A program made the translations under genes and the position numbers. Below the pieces are notes generated by a model. The model was given only the letters and a program-made list of their open reading frames with translations, was not told where the DNA came from and made no database searches. This document shows positions 23,339-36,100 of a stretch of 64,000 bases of DNA, in pieces (the first letter of the stretch is position 1; every line of letters begins with the position of its first letter). The DNA comes from Elgaria multicarinata webbii (lineage: Eukaryota > Chordata > Lepidosauria > Squamata > Anguidae): positions 1,190,501-1,254,500 of the forward strand of contig NC_086188.1 of NCBI RefSeq assembly GCF_023053635.1. The letters are read 5' to 3'.

Positions 23339-26300
23339 CAAAAACGTTCAAAAACCAACGAACTAAATACGATACTTGATCTTATTCTTGGCCAAAAGGC
23401 CAAGAAGCAATAAATGCATTTTGCACATAAAGACAGGCCCGTGTTTGAGCAGGGATTCCCCTCACTCTCAACCCCCTCAGCATATGCACACAAGGAAGGG
23501 ATAAACTGCAATATTTTGTTGCAGAGCCCTACTTTTATATATCCATTTGTTTTTCTGAATGAATATATAAACCATTCAGTATGAGAAATGGAACGGAGCA
23601 TCCTGGGAGAGGGCAGGGTTCCAGCCAACCAGCTATGAACAAGAATATGCCACACTGCTACACTCTCCTGTTTCCAGTGACCAGGCTATGGGTGGTGTTG
23701 CTTATGTAGCTAAAATGGCACCACCCATGCACAAGGAAGTGGTGCTGATACAACTTCCTTGTGCATGTGGGTGGTTCCATTTTGGCTACAAAGGCAACAG
23801 AAATACTTTTTTGTTGTTGAAGAAATACATATATAAAAAAATATTTAGATATACAACCCGAAGGGGGAGAGAGAACCCCAAAACAGGATTTGCATGCTCA
23901 ATGGCTCTGGAATGCTGATTATTCGGCAGGAGGGGGAACTGAAAACTGCAGCGGGGAGGGGGAAATAGAGTGGAGTGGCTAGAACCCTAAATAGGGAGAC
24001 TTTCACATTGCAACATTTTGTTGCAGATCCCTCTTGTGGGTGATTATAGCCTTTCAATTAAATAAGTGGGTAACTTCAATCGTAAGAGGGCTTTTTGGTG
24101 CTTCCAAATGCGTAGAAGTTACTCACTTCCATTGTTCTTTCTGCCATACTTGTAACACTGTTATGGACCATGGTGTTCTGTAATTCACAGTCTCCCTTCG
24201 GCTTGGCCACCAACAATGCTAATTAAGGGGCAATCAAAGCCAACTAGAAATGACGGTCACACCTTCCAGCTGGGATTGTGACTAAGAAGAGTGTCCTACC
24301 TGAGAGGGTGTGTGCCAAGAAAGGCCATTTTTAAAACAATTGTGTGGAAAAATTAAACGTTTGAAGGGTTTCCCTGGACTATAGACGTTACTACTTTCCT
24401 GTATTATAGATGATAAAGGTCTCTAATAAGTGGTTGCTGGCAGAAAGAACTGCAGGAAAAGTCACGTGAATACAGAAGCCTAGGATTTTGTTGCTTCTGA
24501 TACAGAACCGTAGCCAACCTTAAATGCTGGCAAGAAACACGTCTACTAATTTTCATTAAAAGCATTACTCACCTTAGGCATAAATCCAAACAGGCTCCTT
24601 AGGTTCAATCATGCTGCAGAAGAGGAAAGAAGAGGCAATACCACATGTTTTATTCAGTAAAAGGTGCAAGACGGTGAAAAGCATCAAGGGTGACAGGAGC
24701 CAGACCCAGAGATTCCTGCATTCAGCATTGGCACACATATCGTTGCACACCAGAATAATGCCACACTCACCCACCCTACTAAAGAGGCAGGTGGCCCAGC
24801 ATTGGGAAGCCCAGAAAGGTGAAAGTTAATTTACAAGGTCCCCTGCTGGCTCCATCCCACCTTGATAAAAGGTTTGAGAAATGCTGCACTAAAGCTTCAT
24901 GCAGCCCACTGCATTTTAACGCTAGCAGGTCCAGGGGAGGCCTTGAACAGCCCCATCCTTCCAAGGCTTCCCTCGTTTGTTAAGAACAGAATGAGCAGAC
25001 AATTTTGTCTCAGCCTAGAGATGGAAAGCCACTGCCATCTAATTCAAATGCTTGCTGCTGGACCTGTGCTTGGCTAAGGTGGGGTTTTTTTGGGGGGGGG
25101 GATTTCCCCCTGTGGTCACTGCAGCCCTGGAGGATTGGCAGCAGTAGTTAAGAGCACCAGATCTGGGGAGAGGATTTGAAGCAGCAGCACTCCTCAGCCC
25201 CCTGCCAGCCGCTCCCCATTTTGCTGCCACAGAGAAGAGACAGGAGCCAAGTCCATCCCAGCCTGGTGTCTAGAGGAAGCAAGGAGAATGGGTGAGTGCT
25301 GTCTGTCTGCTGGGGGCTTCAATAGTTGTCTTGATTTTACCATGCCTCCCAACCAGCCACCAGGCCTTCATCTTAAAAGAGAGCAAATGCTCCATGGGCA
25401 GCTGCCTCTAGGCCCTTTTAAGGAGCATTTAAAGTAGGATGTATTTCATCCTTCTGGAGGCCTCAGTAGCAGTGATGGGACTTCTAAGGGCATTTGCCAC
25501 TCCTGATCAATGTTCATATGAAACTGACAAGGCTGGAGTCTCCAGATGCACTCAAAACTAAAGCAAATTAAGATGGCAGCAGAGTTACAGAAAGGCAAAG
25601 CATGAAAGTAGAGTGCCGACATAAAGATACAAAGAGTTTCAAACTCCATCAGAAACTGCATTATTTATTGTAAGCTGCTTTGTGTCTCTGTGAGAAAAAT
25701 AGGACAAATACCTCCCAAACAGAGTAGTTTGCTTCTCCTAAGTATTTAATGCATATATAATCTATATATCTATATATATATTTGCCTCTCATTAAAAGTA
25801 TGTCTCCCATATAGCAAGCTGTAGCTCTGGTTGTGTTTAAGGCACGTTATCAGTTCATTTGCACCAAAAGCTCAACCCTCAAAGCAGTAAGCTGGCATGC
25901 CAATGTATGGATCGAACACTGTGACAATGTCTCCTTTTAGAAAAAAAGACGTGGCAAGCACTTCTTAACGCGCCTCCTTGTTAAATATTGGTTCCATCTG
26001 CACTGTTGTCAGCGCTCCAGCAAGGCTGAATTTCAAAACTGGAGAGACAACGGGTTTACGCAACCCTCAGCAGATGTTCTTTTCACTCCTGGAGTCAATG
26101 CAGCGCTTGTAAGTGCCGCCACATTAACAGCCCTGGACGGCCAAAGTGCTTTGTTCAGCGACAGGCAGCAGAGGCTGCATCCTTCACTAGTTGCAACAAG
26201 ACCAAAACATGCCTTCAGCCATGAAGAAGAAGAGATGAAAGAGAAAAGAGACTTCACAGGCTTTGAGAGGGCGGGTGAATAGATGATGCCGTGGACAGCT

Positions 26301-26861
26301 AACAAGAATGCAAAAAGGGAAACACATATTACTACACAGCCCTTGTACTGTCCGCTTAAGTAACAATCCTATACACATTTACTTTAGATTCAGACTACTG
26401 AATTAGGTGGGAATTGCATATACACATAAAAAGTCCTGCTGGGTCAGACCAAAGCAAATCCCAATGAGATACCTGAAAGAAGCCCCCAAGCTGGACATTA
26501 AGCAGGGCAACGGCCTTCTCCTGCTGTTGGCCCCGAAGAAACTGAATCAGCTGTACACTTCCCCTGAACATGGAGGTTCCATATAGTAGCCATTGATAGG
26601 ACTCCCCTTCACATCCAATTCCCTTTTAAACTCGTCTGAGTTACATCCTGTCTTACATTAATGCTGCATTGTGTGAAGGTAGTATTTTATTTTTCTCTGT
26701 CCTGAATCATCAGTTTTATTGACCCTGAGTAGTTCTTTTGGAAAGAGAGAGAAATCTTCTATTCATTTTCTCCACACTATGCATATTAAGCTCTATTTAA
26801 AGGCCGGTGTTAGACATCCTTTTTCGTATGAAGCCCCAAATGTTTTAACCTTTCCTTATAG

Positions 26862-26968
26862 CAGCCTTCCCTAACCTGGTGTTTTGGACCACAACTCCCA
26901 GCATTCCTGGCCATGCTGGCTAGGGCTGATGGGAGTTGAAGTCCAAAATATCTGGAGGGAAAGCTGCC
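26862..26968. mobile_element. Palindromic hAT-type MITE
   Basis: Arms CAGCCTTCCCTAACCTGG..TTTTGGACCACAACTCCCAG and their reverse (GGGAGTTGAAGTCCAAAATA..GGAAAGCTGCC) form a foldback. The same family is at 42369-42488 and about 52642-52786. Confidence 0.7.
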
Positions 26969-27527
26969 TTAAAGGAACAAAGTAAATTTAGCTGGGTTGG
27001 AACTTGGAGCCTTTTCCATTTACAGCTCAAATAATCTAAAATAGTTCCAACAGGGTTTGCATAAATCGTCAAGTTCGGAATGGAAGACAACTTACCAGCC
27101 AGGCATGAAATGCATCACTAAAGGTGCTTGGGAAAACTTCACCAATGCCCTCCCACATGGCTCTCACTTCATATTGGGCATTATTACTCACTTATTTTAA
27201 TAGTCTAGCCTAGATTCTCATAGAACATACCCACTGCCATAGCCTAAGGGGGAAAATTACATCATGGCTAATAAAGCTGGCCATGAAAGATTCCCAATGC
27301 AATGGCCACAGGGTGCATTTTGAGGTAAAGACTCTTTAAAGATCTGCAGCTTAATGAATGTTAGTAAGGCAGGAAAAGACAAGAAGGAAATGCAGAAGCA
27401 GATGCAACACCACAGGTATGATTATGCACAGGAAAAGAGCAACTGCATAAACAATAAATCTGACTTTTGTAAGATCCTATCTAGCTAAGAAGGTCAGGAA
27501 GCAGGTTACGGGTCAGGCCTCTGATGG

Positions 27528-27622
27528 AAACTGAAGAGCTGTTCTCAGAGTAGCTGACAGTACTGGACTGGCTGGACCCAAATGGTTCAGCCGAGGATAA
27601 TGCAGCTTCATATATTCCTATA
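27528..27622 (+). mobile_element. SINE 3' piece
   Basis: CTGAAGAGCTGTTCTCAGAG then ACAGTACTGGACTGG and AATGCAGCTTCATATATTCC match the 3' half of the SINE at 7370-7577. Confidence 0.5.
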
Positions 27623-29574
27623 GCTCTCCCAGTGAGATTATGTCTGAGGTGCAGTTTGACCCAGGGAGTTCCTGGCTCTCAACATCTATGGTTTGCTGCT
27701 ACACTACATCTTAAGTAACTTGAAGGCTAAAACGGTATTTCTTGTGGGATTCAGAAGTCAGGAGCAACCGTGGAAACCTCAAATAAGAGAGCAACTACGA
27801 GGGAGGTAGACGGTGGTGAGCAGACACAGAAGAGGACTTCAGGGCCGCCATTTGCTGCCATTCTCTCTCACAAACCGCTACTGAAGAGCCCCGCCTTCCT
27901 TTGGACGCGGCCACCCTGACTGTTGCCAAATTTTATTTCTTGATTGTTTCCCAAGTTGATAGTCTCAGATTTCACATTGCTAGTCACCTTTGGTGTCCTT
28001 TTACATCAAGGCAGGCTATAAATAAACTAAAGTAACACATGCAATATGCAGTGCATCTAACTTTGGGGAACCAATGGTTGAAGAAAGGCTAACCCCTTGT
28101 AGTCTGACAAAAAATAACCTCGGCCCTGCCTTTTCATATATGGGGCAAAGCCTAGAAACCAAACAAGCCACAAGCCGAGAACAAATTGAGGCAACACAGT
28201 ATGTGCTCTCCGTAGCCCATGCACAAACCAATCCTATCATGGACAAGTTGAAACAGCGTTTGAACCGCTCTCCACCCATTTATGATCTTCTGTAGTTAAG
28301 TCAACCCTGCAGGCGAAGGTCTTTTCATGTGGTTTAGCTCTAATGATTTGTTGTTGTTTTAATTTGCGCCCTCCTCACCCCGCCTCTCCCCTGGGCACTC
28401 ATTCATAAGTTAATTAAACTACATATTCTAGCCCAAAGTGGAAGCCTGGGAAGAGACTGCAGGTGCAATTTCTTAGGTTCTTATTTAGCCAGGATAGCTA
28501 ATGGAACTTCTATGTGCAGAAGCAGCATACCATGGAATACCAGACGCTGGGGACATTGTTACTGTCACACCGGGGTTTTATAGAAGTTTCCAGAAGCATC
28601 TGCAGAAAACAGAATGCGAGGCTATAGATGGTCCTTGGAACTATCCAGTAAGAGAGTTCATATCTTATTTGCTGCCTCAGGTGTTTCTAACAAGGACCAC
28701 TTCAAACACACACAGAGATGACTCTCTGGATTACCACCACTGTAGGAAAGAATTCACAACTGAAACGTTTTATGCAACTTTCCCATCACTGAACGCTTTT
28801 TCAACTGCAAAAGTTCATCCAGTAATAGCCAACGACCGAAACACTTGATTGAATACCAATGACCTGGACTGACGGTACCCCACGTCATAGCCTCAGGGTA
28901 CCCCTCAAAAGTGATATCAAGACAAAATGTATTTGATGTGGGTTTGCACACCTTGAAGTTCATAGCTTAACTAATATTTTATAGTTTAACAAATATTTTT
29001 CAAACCATAAGGCCAGTTCAGATGCTAGGGGTCCAGGGTCAGGAGATAAACAACAGAGGATCCTTCTATTTGGTCATTTGCTTGAGGGAAAGAGGTACAG
29101 GCAGGGTGAGCCTGAGGCCCGCTCGGGGAGAAAACAATGCAGACACTTTGCTGGAGCTAAACAGATCAAAGTCTGGTGAGTGGATGGGAGGCTATTCAAA
29201 TAGGCCACGATTGCCATGGTGAAAGAAAGGTGGGATAGAAGTGTGCTAAACAGACAAACTGCATTGCCTTACCTGCTTTAGATATGCATTAGATATGCAT
29301 TACCTTACTTAAGTGTGCATTACCTTTCCTATCTTAGGTATCCACCCAGCATTAGAAAAGGGTGTTCAGTTTATCTGTGTTACTTATGGGTATACATACC
29401 TGTGTCTTCCAATTACAATACTGGAAACTTCCCTGAAAGTAGCTAAATTAAAGCTTGTTTTAATACTTTTTTTAAAGCAGAAAAAAAACAGAAGAGTATA
29501 ACATTCAACTACAAGAGAATTTTCAAGCTTGATTTTCTAACAAATTTTCTAGTTGCTTACCTGAATAACCAAAA

Positions 29575-30279
29575 AAAGTTATGAAAAACTCTTGTTTATT
29601 AAACCTCTGTACACAAGCATTGACATATATGTACAGCAAGTTCAACTATATGACGATGTTACCAAAAAAAGCGGAAGTGACTAAAAAAATCGACCCACAT
29701 AAATTACTTATAAAACTCTTCAAAAAGGGTAGAGACAGTTGCAAAGTAATCCCTGATTATTCCCATTTGATTGCTAGTTTTCTCTCTCTCCCTCTTTCTT
29801 TTAAATGGAAGGGAAAGTATTTTAAAAAGTTTAGAACCTTTTAAAAACCACCGACAGCAAACATATCTACAGGATGATCAGCTCCATGTGGAAAGCACAG
29901 GTTTCATGTACGCAGCACAAATCCGTCACTTGTTGCTGCTGTAACTCACAAGTCAAAACAGAGCCAAAAAAGATTAACCCATATTTGGAGGACATTTTCA
30001 GAGGAGTCTGTAATGTAATATAGGATGATTAAGTCACCCAGTAGCTCTTTCTTAGTGAAAACATTTGTCTTTAGGCTGCAATTGGTCCTAAAGTCAAAAT
30101 GGAAGCCCCTGTACACTGGACTTTGAAAAATAAATCACACCATTTTAGGAAGAACAAAGCATCTGCTTTCTATGTGTCTGTTCTTAACTTGGCGTTTTCA
30201 TATAATTCAGAGCAGCATCCCATGTTAATGGGCACGGCTGGTTTCTTTTGGGTGAAACCCTGCTGCAGGAGCAGGACAA
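29575..30279 (-). other. ZCCHC8: ZCCHC8 3' UTR (inferred)
   Basis: The stretch from the stop codon to the only well-placed AATAAA. No repeat or second gene is seen. The end point is inferred. Confidence 0.55.
29595..29600 (-). promoter_or_regulatory. ZCCHC8: Poly(A) signal, ZCCHC8
   Basis: AATAAA on the minus strand, about 680 bases past the stop codon. Cleavage is expected near 29575-29583. An A/U-rich unique 3' UTR lies between. Confidence 0.6.
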
Positions 30280-31148
30280 TTAAACGGAAGGGTTCTTGTT
30301 CTTCTGCTGGTTTCTAGGAGAGTTCTTTAGCACGCTTCTTATTCGGAGGTAAATCCCAGTTGATTCGGCCATATTATCAAATTCAAATGGCGTTATCCCT
30401 GCCGCAAACTTGCTCATGTCAGGGACAGGGCTGGCATTTTTAGTCGACATCTCAACATTGGTGACCACAGGGGAGTCATCGCAGTCTTCCCCGTGGTTTG
30501 CCTCACATGCTGAGGCCGAGGGGCAGTCCTCTGCTTTGTCTTCAGAATCTTCCCCTTTTGTTAAATCAACTAATTCATCAGCTGAAATCTGTTTATTTTC
30601 AGGCTCTTCTGTGAGATCAACCAGTTCATTAACTGAAATCTGTTTGGTTTCAGACTCTTCAGCTTTGAGTATCTGCTCGCTGTTTTCTGAAAGTCCAGGT
30701 TCCGAGGCATCCAACGTCTTGCACGTAACTTCTTCCACGAGAACTTCTGGCTCAACTCTAGAGGGCGATGACGCTACAGAGTTCCCTGTTAAAGGGGTCC
30801 CGGCAGGGATGTCGGAGTCACTGGTGGCACTGTCGGCCTGCTCCAGGGCTGCCCAAATGAGACGCTGCTGCTCTTCCAGCTCTTCCAGGGTCAACGTGTC
30901 TTCATCCATGGCGGAGCCCTCTGTTTTCAGCGGAGCAGAATCATCGGAAGGTGTCAAAGGGGGAGTATCACGGGGAAGTGGTGGTGGTGTACAGGCAGGA
31001 GGCCGAGGAGGGGTAAAGTTGGGTGGGGTACATGGTGGGGTACCTCGTGGCAATGGGGGAGGAGTTGCGTTCAGCGGTGACCCAGGAGGCAACGGAGGTT
31101 GAAACTGGAAGCCATCATAACCTGGAGAGCTGTGTGGAATGTCCAAGT
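30280..31148 (-). CDS. ZCCHC8: ZCCHC8 exon 14 (terminal coding exon)
   Basis: 869 bp including the stop. It encodes the proline-rich tract with TPPPLPR repeats, the LTLEELEEQQRLIWAALEQA helix, the acidic region with duplicated KQIS..ELVDLT units, and the C-terminal segment (GITPFEFDNMAESTG..RNQQKNK) shared with human. The DNA repeat unit is 51 bp (about 30560-30660). Confidence 0.96.
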
Positions 31149-31685
31149 CTGAAATTAGGGGAAAGGGCACCATTTAGTAATAGTCCTGCTTTAATTCCTA
31201 CCTAGCTCTGTTTTCTTCAAATAGTGCAAGACCTTTATTTAGGGGTAGTTTTTTAATGGTGGGGATTAAGTTGGTAATCAGGCCAGATGAATCAGATTCA
31301 TTTAAAACAAGGTGACTTACATGAACCTGGGATGCAAGGATTGGGGACGTGTGTGGTTTTTTAAAAAAATAACAGTTACATATTTTCTGAATGTGCTTAT
31401 TGAAAGGTATACCAGAATCCATCTCCATGTCAGCTGATGATACTTCAACGTTGCTTCCTCTCTGTCTTTTTGAATGATGAGAGCTCTGGTGAGATGAAGG
31501 CCTTTTATTGCTGGGCTTTGGACTTCCCTGAAGAAGTATCAGAAGGAAACAAAGAGAAATTAAGGGTATTTAACCAGTGCTATGAAAATGATCAAATTCC
31601 TTGTGTGCCGTAGCCATGTAGCGGGGAGGGCCGGTGACAACCTGGTCCCTTCAGAGATATTCTAGGCACGTTTTCTGAGTTTCCA

Positions 31686-31730
<45 letters not shown>

Positions 31731-33140
31731 CCCTTTTATCTATTGCAATTAAGTATTATGCTCTTATTTTCCAGGGGTCTGGCTAGTAGGTGCAAAGATG
31801 CCGGGTTGACTGAAAAACACTTGGTTGTTTATTTTAAATTGATTTGATTAAATGTTGAACATATTACATTACTTGGATTTAGGTTGGTATTTTGCATTGT
31901 GTTGTGATGCTCTTCTAATATTTCTACCTAGGAGCTGTATATCCCTTATTTAGATTAACATTAGGCTGTTAAATCTCTCCAAAGGAGTTTAAAACAATCA
32001 GTTATCCTCCTCTCCTGAAGAGCAAGTCGGAAATACTTTGTCATCGGATAATGTAACTTTTCTATGATTAATGTTAAGATTTTATTTAGGTTATTTCTTC
32101 TATGCTGTTGCAGCCCCAAAGGGCTCACAGAGATAAAAACTGTACAATTAATTCAAACAAACCTACAAAGCCCTGAATGGCCTGGAGCCAGCACATCTAA
32201 GAGACCACCTCCACTCCCATTTCCCTTCACAGCACTGAAGGGAGATGGGGAAATGGCTTCAGACCTAATTTCTATGTGCCATGTCAGGACCTCAAAGTCG
32301 GTATGTTTTCCAGAAGCAGGGTAAGAACTTTTTAAAGTTTCCGAGCAGCTTTTAAACTGATCCTTGGGGGGAAGTCGACAAGAGCTGGGAAGGATCCAGC
32401 TTGGGATGAAGCATCCTTGGGGCTTAAGGTTGAAAGTTTTTCTGATCCTTCAAATGGGGCTGGGATAGAATTAGGGCAATGAGAATGATAGCCAGCCAAA
32501 GGGCTGTAGAGGAAGATGCACATACCAGAGGCATTTATAGAGTCATTTAAACACTAGTGCTAGAAGCCTCTGAGCCAAGATGGGGGAACTGGAACGCTTG
32601 GTTTTAAAGGACGACACAGATATAGTGGGCATAACAGAAACCTTTATCACTGAATATAAACTCTATAGGAAAGACAAGGAAGGGCTTACTTGGGGTGATG
32701 GCACTCTGAACATCAGAGGTCACAGAATAAAATAGAGTAGGTAGGATTCAGTGGAATGTGTCAAATGTAACATGCAGCAGAAACGTATTCCTATATACAT
32801 GTTCTACTTGTTGCAATCATAAACAAAGAATGGGTGGGTTGTTGTTTTTTGTTAAATGGAAATACCAACACACAGCTTTCACCAGCATGCGTAAATATAT
32901 TCACCAAATGATAAGCAGAAAGGTAGTGGGCAAAGATATCCTTCTGCTGAGATGGCTGAAGAGGTACTGAACCAAACATCCTCCATTCCTGTAGCAAAAG
33001 AAATATTGGGCTATTAAGAAAAATGAGGTACTAGTGAACATGCAAGACTGAGATAATTGCTATACATCAAAGGAGTTTGTTATACATGTTTAACAAAGAG
33101 TGTGGGAGGGAGAAGAAACATGTACATTGATGGTGCTATA

Positions 33141-33171
<31 letters not shown>

Positions 33172-36100
33172 TAATGATCTGTAACCAAGCATATTATTTT
33201 TAAAAATTTATAATCTTTCAGGAAGAACCGTTACAAGGCAGCTAACAACAAAAGGGAAAACAATTTAAAAACAAGACATAAAAATTCCAAACATATTTAA
33301 AACAGCAAGAACTAAAATACCAAGCCAGTAAATCTTCACTACAAAGTAGTGTGGAATAAATACGTTTTAAAGTAACCAATGAGAGGGCCCCATGCCCACC
33401 ATCCAGGAGGAATTCGAAAGTTGAGGGGGGCACTGCCAAAGAGACCCAGTCCCTTGTACCCATCAACTTGATCTCTCTTAATGATAGGCAAGTCAGCAGG
33501 GCCTTTAAGGTTCATATGGGTGCAGGTAGGCCTTCAAAACCACTTTCAAAAGGAATAATGCCAGATAGATATTGTGGGAAAGAACCATGCCACCCTGGGC
33601 TCCCTGGAGGGCGGATGGGATGAAAATATAAAAAAGTTATAGTCACTTACATCTGCTACTCCATTTGGAGTGGACATATTAAAACCTGGATAATTTATCA
33701 ACTTGGAGACATCATAAGTGACACATCGGTTCTGTTGGCAATATTCTTCCTCCTCTGTTTCACCACCAGGAGATGCTATAACAAAGCACCACAAACATTA
33801 CTGATTCTACTGACAACAGAGGACCTGGCAAATATAATAGCCAGATTTTCTTACTTCTAATCACTTTGGCAATAGAGTGCTACAATGCAGATTCTGCAAT
33901 CGTAAGAAGCAGCAGACCCCTGTAAAACCTGATCAAGAAAATACTACCTGACAGAGCCCAGAGGAACAAGCACCCAAGTTCTGCTTTGGATGGTTAACTA
34001 GTAATTAACTAAAGAACAACCCAGAGTGAGAGTCAAAGAGACCCCATGTACGCAGTGGGATTTAAGTCATTGAACAGCATTTAAAAAAATCATTGAAGGA
34101 AATTTTAAAAAACCACTACAGCCTGTTACAACACAAACATCAACTGACACATTACTTTACACATCATTTTACTGTGACTGAAGTTCTGAAGCAAATGTGG
34201 AAAAAATGGCAGAAAAAATGAGCGCTGTGTCACAACTTAGGCAATATACACCTACGGATTTCATCTGTACTGACTAATGGCTTTGGTATTACAGGCATTT
34301 AATTATTCTGGGAAAGATCCAACAGGGAAGCCTCTTATAAGATAAACTACAACAGCAAGTAACACTATTGGAACCCTTAAGAGCTCCACTGTGCAGTCAG
34401 AAACCAGAAAGGTGGAAATTTTCCAAAAGGCAAACAATGGACAGACCCTCTTTCTCAGGTTATGAAAACACATTTGCGAACGGGGTGAGCTAACGAGGGC
34501 CCTGCCTCGTTTTACCTTTCCCATCATAGAGTGTTAGTCCAGATTTTTCCATTTCAGCCTCTTTCAGCCAACCTGGGGGGTAACCAAGCTGCCGCATGCG
34601 ATAGATGAAAGGAGGGAGACTCTTGTCGGTGACACCAAGGGCATCTTGAAGTTCCTCACTATAATAGAGGGGGATAGAAATACTTTGGAAATTTGTCTTG
34701 AATTGCGAGGTACTAAGAAAAACACACACAGCCATTCATCCACCGGTGGAAAACTGGGGCCCCACTGGATGTACATAAATGAGCTGCAGAGTTGTGTCCA
34801 GTCTGAACAGATTTGGAGGTTATCACTCACAAGTGGAATATTTTCATGAACATGATGAATAAGTATATTATCACAATCCCATAACTTTCTCCCCCACAAG
34901 GCTTTCCAACATGTATTGGGCCATAATTGCCTCCCATTATCAAGCTGGTCTTGGGAAACTGTTGTTTAAGAATTTGCTGCGTTTTCATTCATGAACAAGC
35001 TTGTAGTTTCTATTGTTATTTAACTAAGGAAAGCACAGTGACCTAGTTCAGACATGACAGCCGCACCGTGAGTTAATTAACTCTCAGGACGCAGCAGTCC
35101 GTGCCATCCACCATTATGAAGATGCAAGCCCCAACCGGGGATTGCCAGAGCTTGTCATGTCATCTGTACCCTGCCAGCAGCAGTTATTTTAGGGTAAAAC
35201 AGCCCTTGAAGAACCCATGGTCTGTTTGCCTACCAGATGACGAATCAAACCATTGTTTTCTCGACCACTAGGATGCTTGTTTCCTGCCTTCTTCACCTGC
35301 TCTTCTCCTGTAAACCAAATGCCTTTGTAGCACTATCATGTAGAGTGGATGGGTTTTTGACCACCCTCGCCTGCCAGCTCTGTAGCCTAGCAAAACAGCT
35401 TATGAAACACCCATGGTTCTGGGTTCACACTAACAACAACCCATGATTTAAACAACCCAGAGTTCAACAACTCAACAACAAACCTTAAGTTTTTTTTCTG
35501 GGTTGTTCATGCTTAACAAACCATGGTTTGTTAGCCCAGTTGCATTCACACATCACATAACTCAGAGTTCAACAACCCATGGGTTAAATAAACCATGGTT
35601 TAGCATTATGTACACACAGTGGGAAAATGTACCTAATTATTCCTGGCTTGAATCTTCCAAACCTTTCTTCAACCTCATCTGCATGATAGCGCTGCTGGAA
35701 GTTTTGGTTGCCTGCTTCTCCACAAGCATCCATAAACTGTTTTCTTTTTTCATTTATACGGGCAGCATTTCGTGGCTAAAATGTAATTGGATGAAAAAAC
35801 AGGACAATGCCAACTTGGTGCCATTGATAAGACTATTGCAAGATGCAGTCTGCTCCTTTTATAAGTACTATCTTGTAACTTTACACAGAAATGGTATTAT
35901 TTGATATGTATAAGCTTTGGTCGTGAATGGGTCATATGCTAACATTTTTTCTTCCTTTTTTAAAAGATCCCAGAATATTCTAAAATATTCTAAAAGGTAA
36001 TTTTGTAACTAAAAAAAGTGCCTTAACATTTGAAATGCATTAATCATGTAGAAATGTATTACACACCTCCATCATATGGGATTTTTCCAAAACCCAATTC

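Larger units (their letters stand above)
17576..29574. other. Intergenic region CLIP1-ZCCHC8
   Basis: About 12 kb between two minus-strand genes. Short open frames such as the 115-codon one at 28501-28848 match nothing I recognise and lack splice or promoter context. Content is unique AT-rich DNA with scattered foldback transposons (21559-22261, 23213-23338, 26862-26968), a SINE (20770-20885), SINE ends (27528-27620) and a decayed Penelope-like end (18130-18245). TATATA and poly-C simple tracts occur at 20938-20950 and 20689-20698. Confidence 0.6.

Noticed and set aside
28501-28848. 115-codon plus-strand frame
   Set aside because: No recognisable motif, no CpG promoter, splice or poly(A) context; likely chance.
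30410-31102. 230-codon plus-strand frame
   Set aside because: Antisense shadow of the ZCCHC8 terminal exon; serine-rich, no homology.
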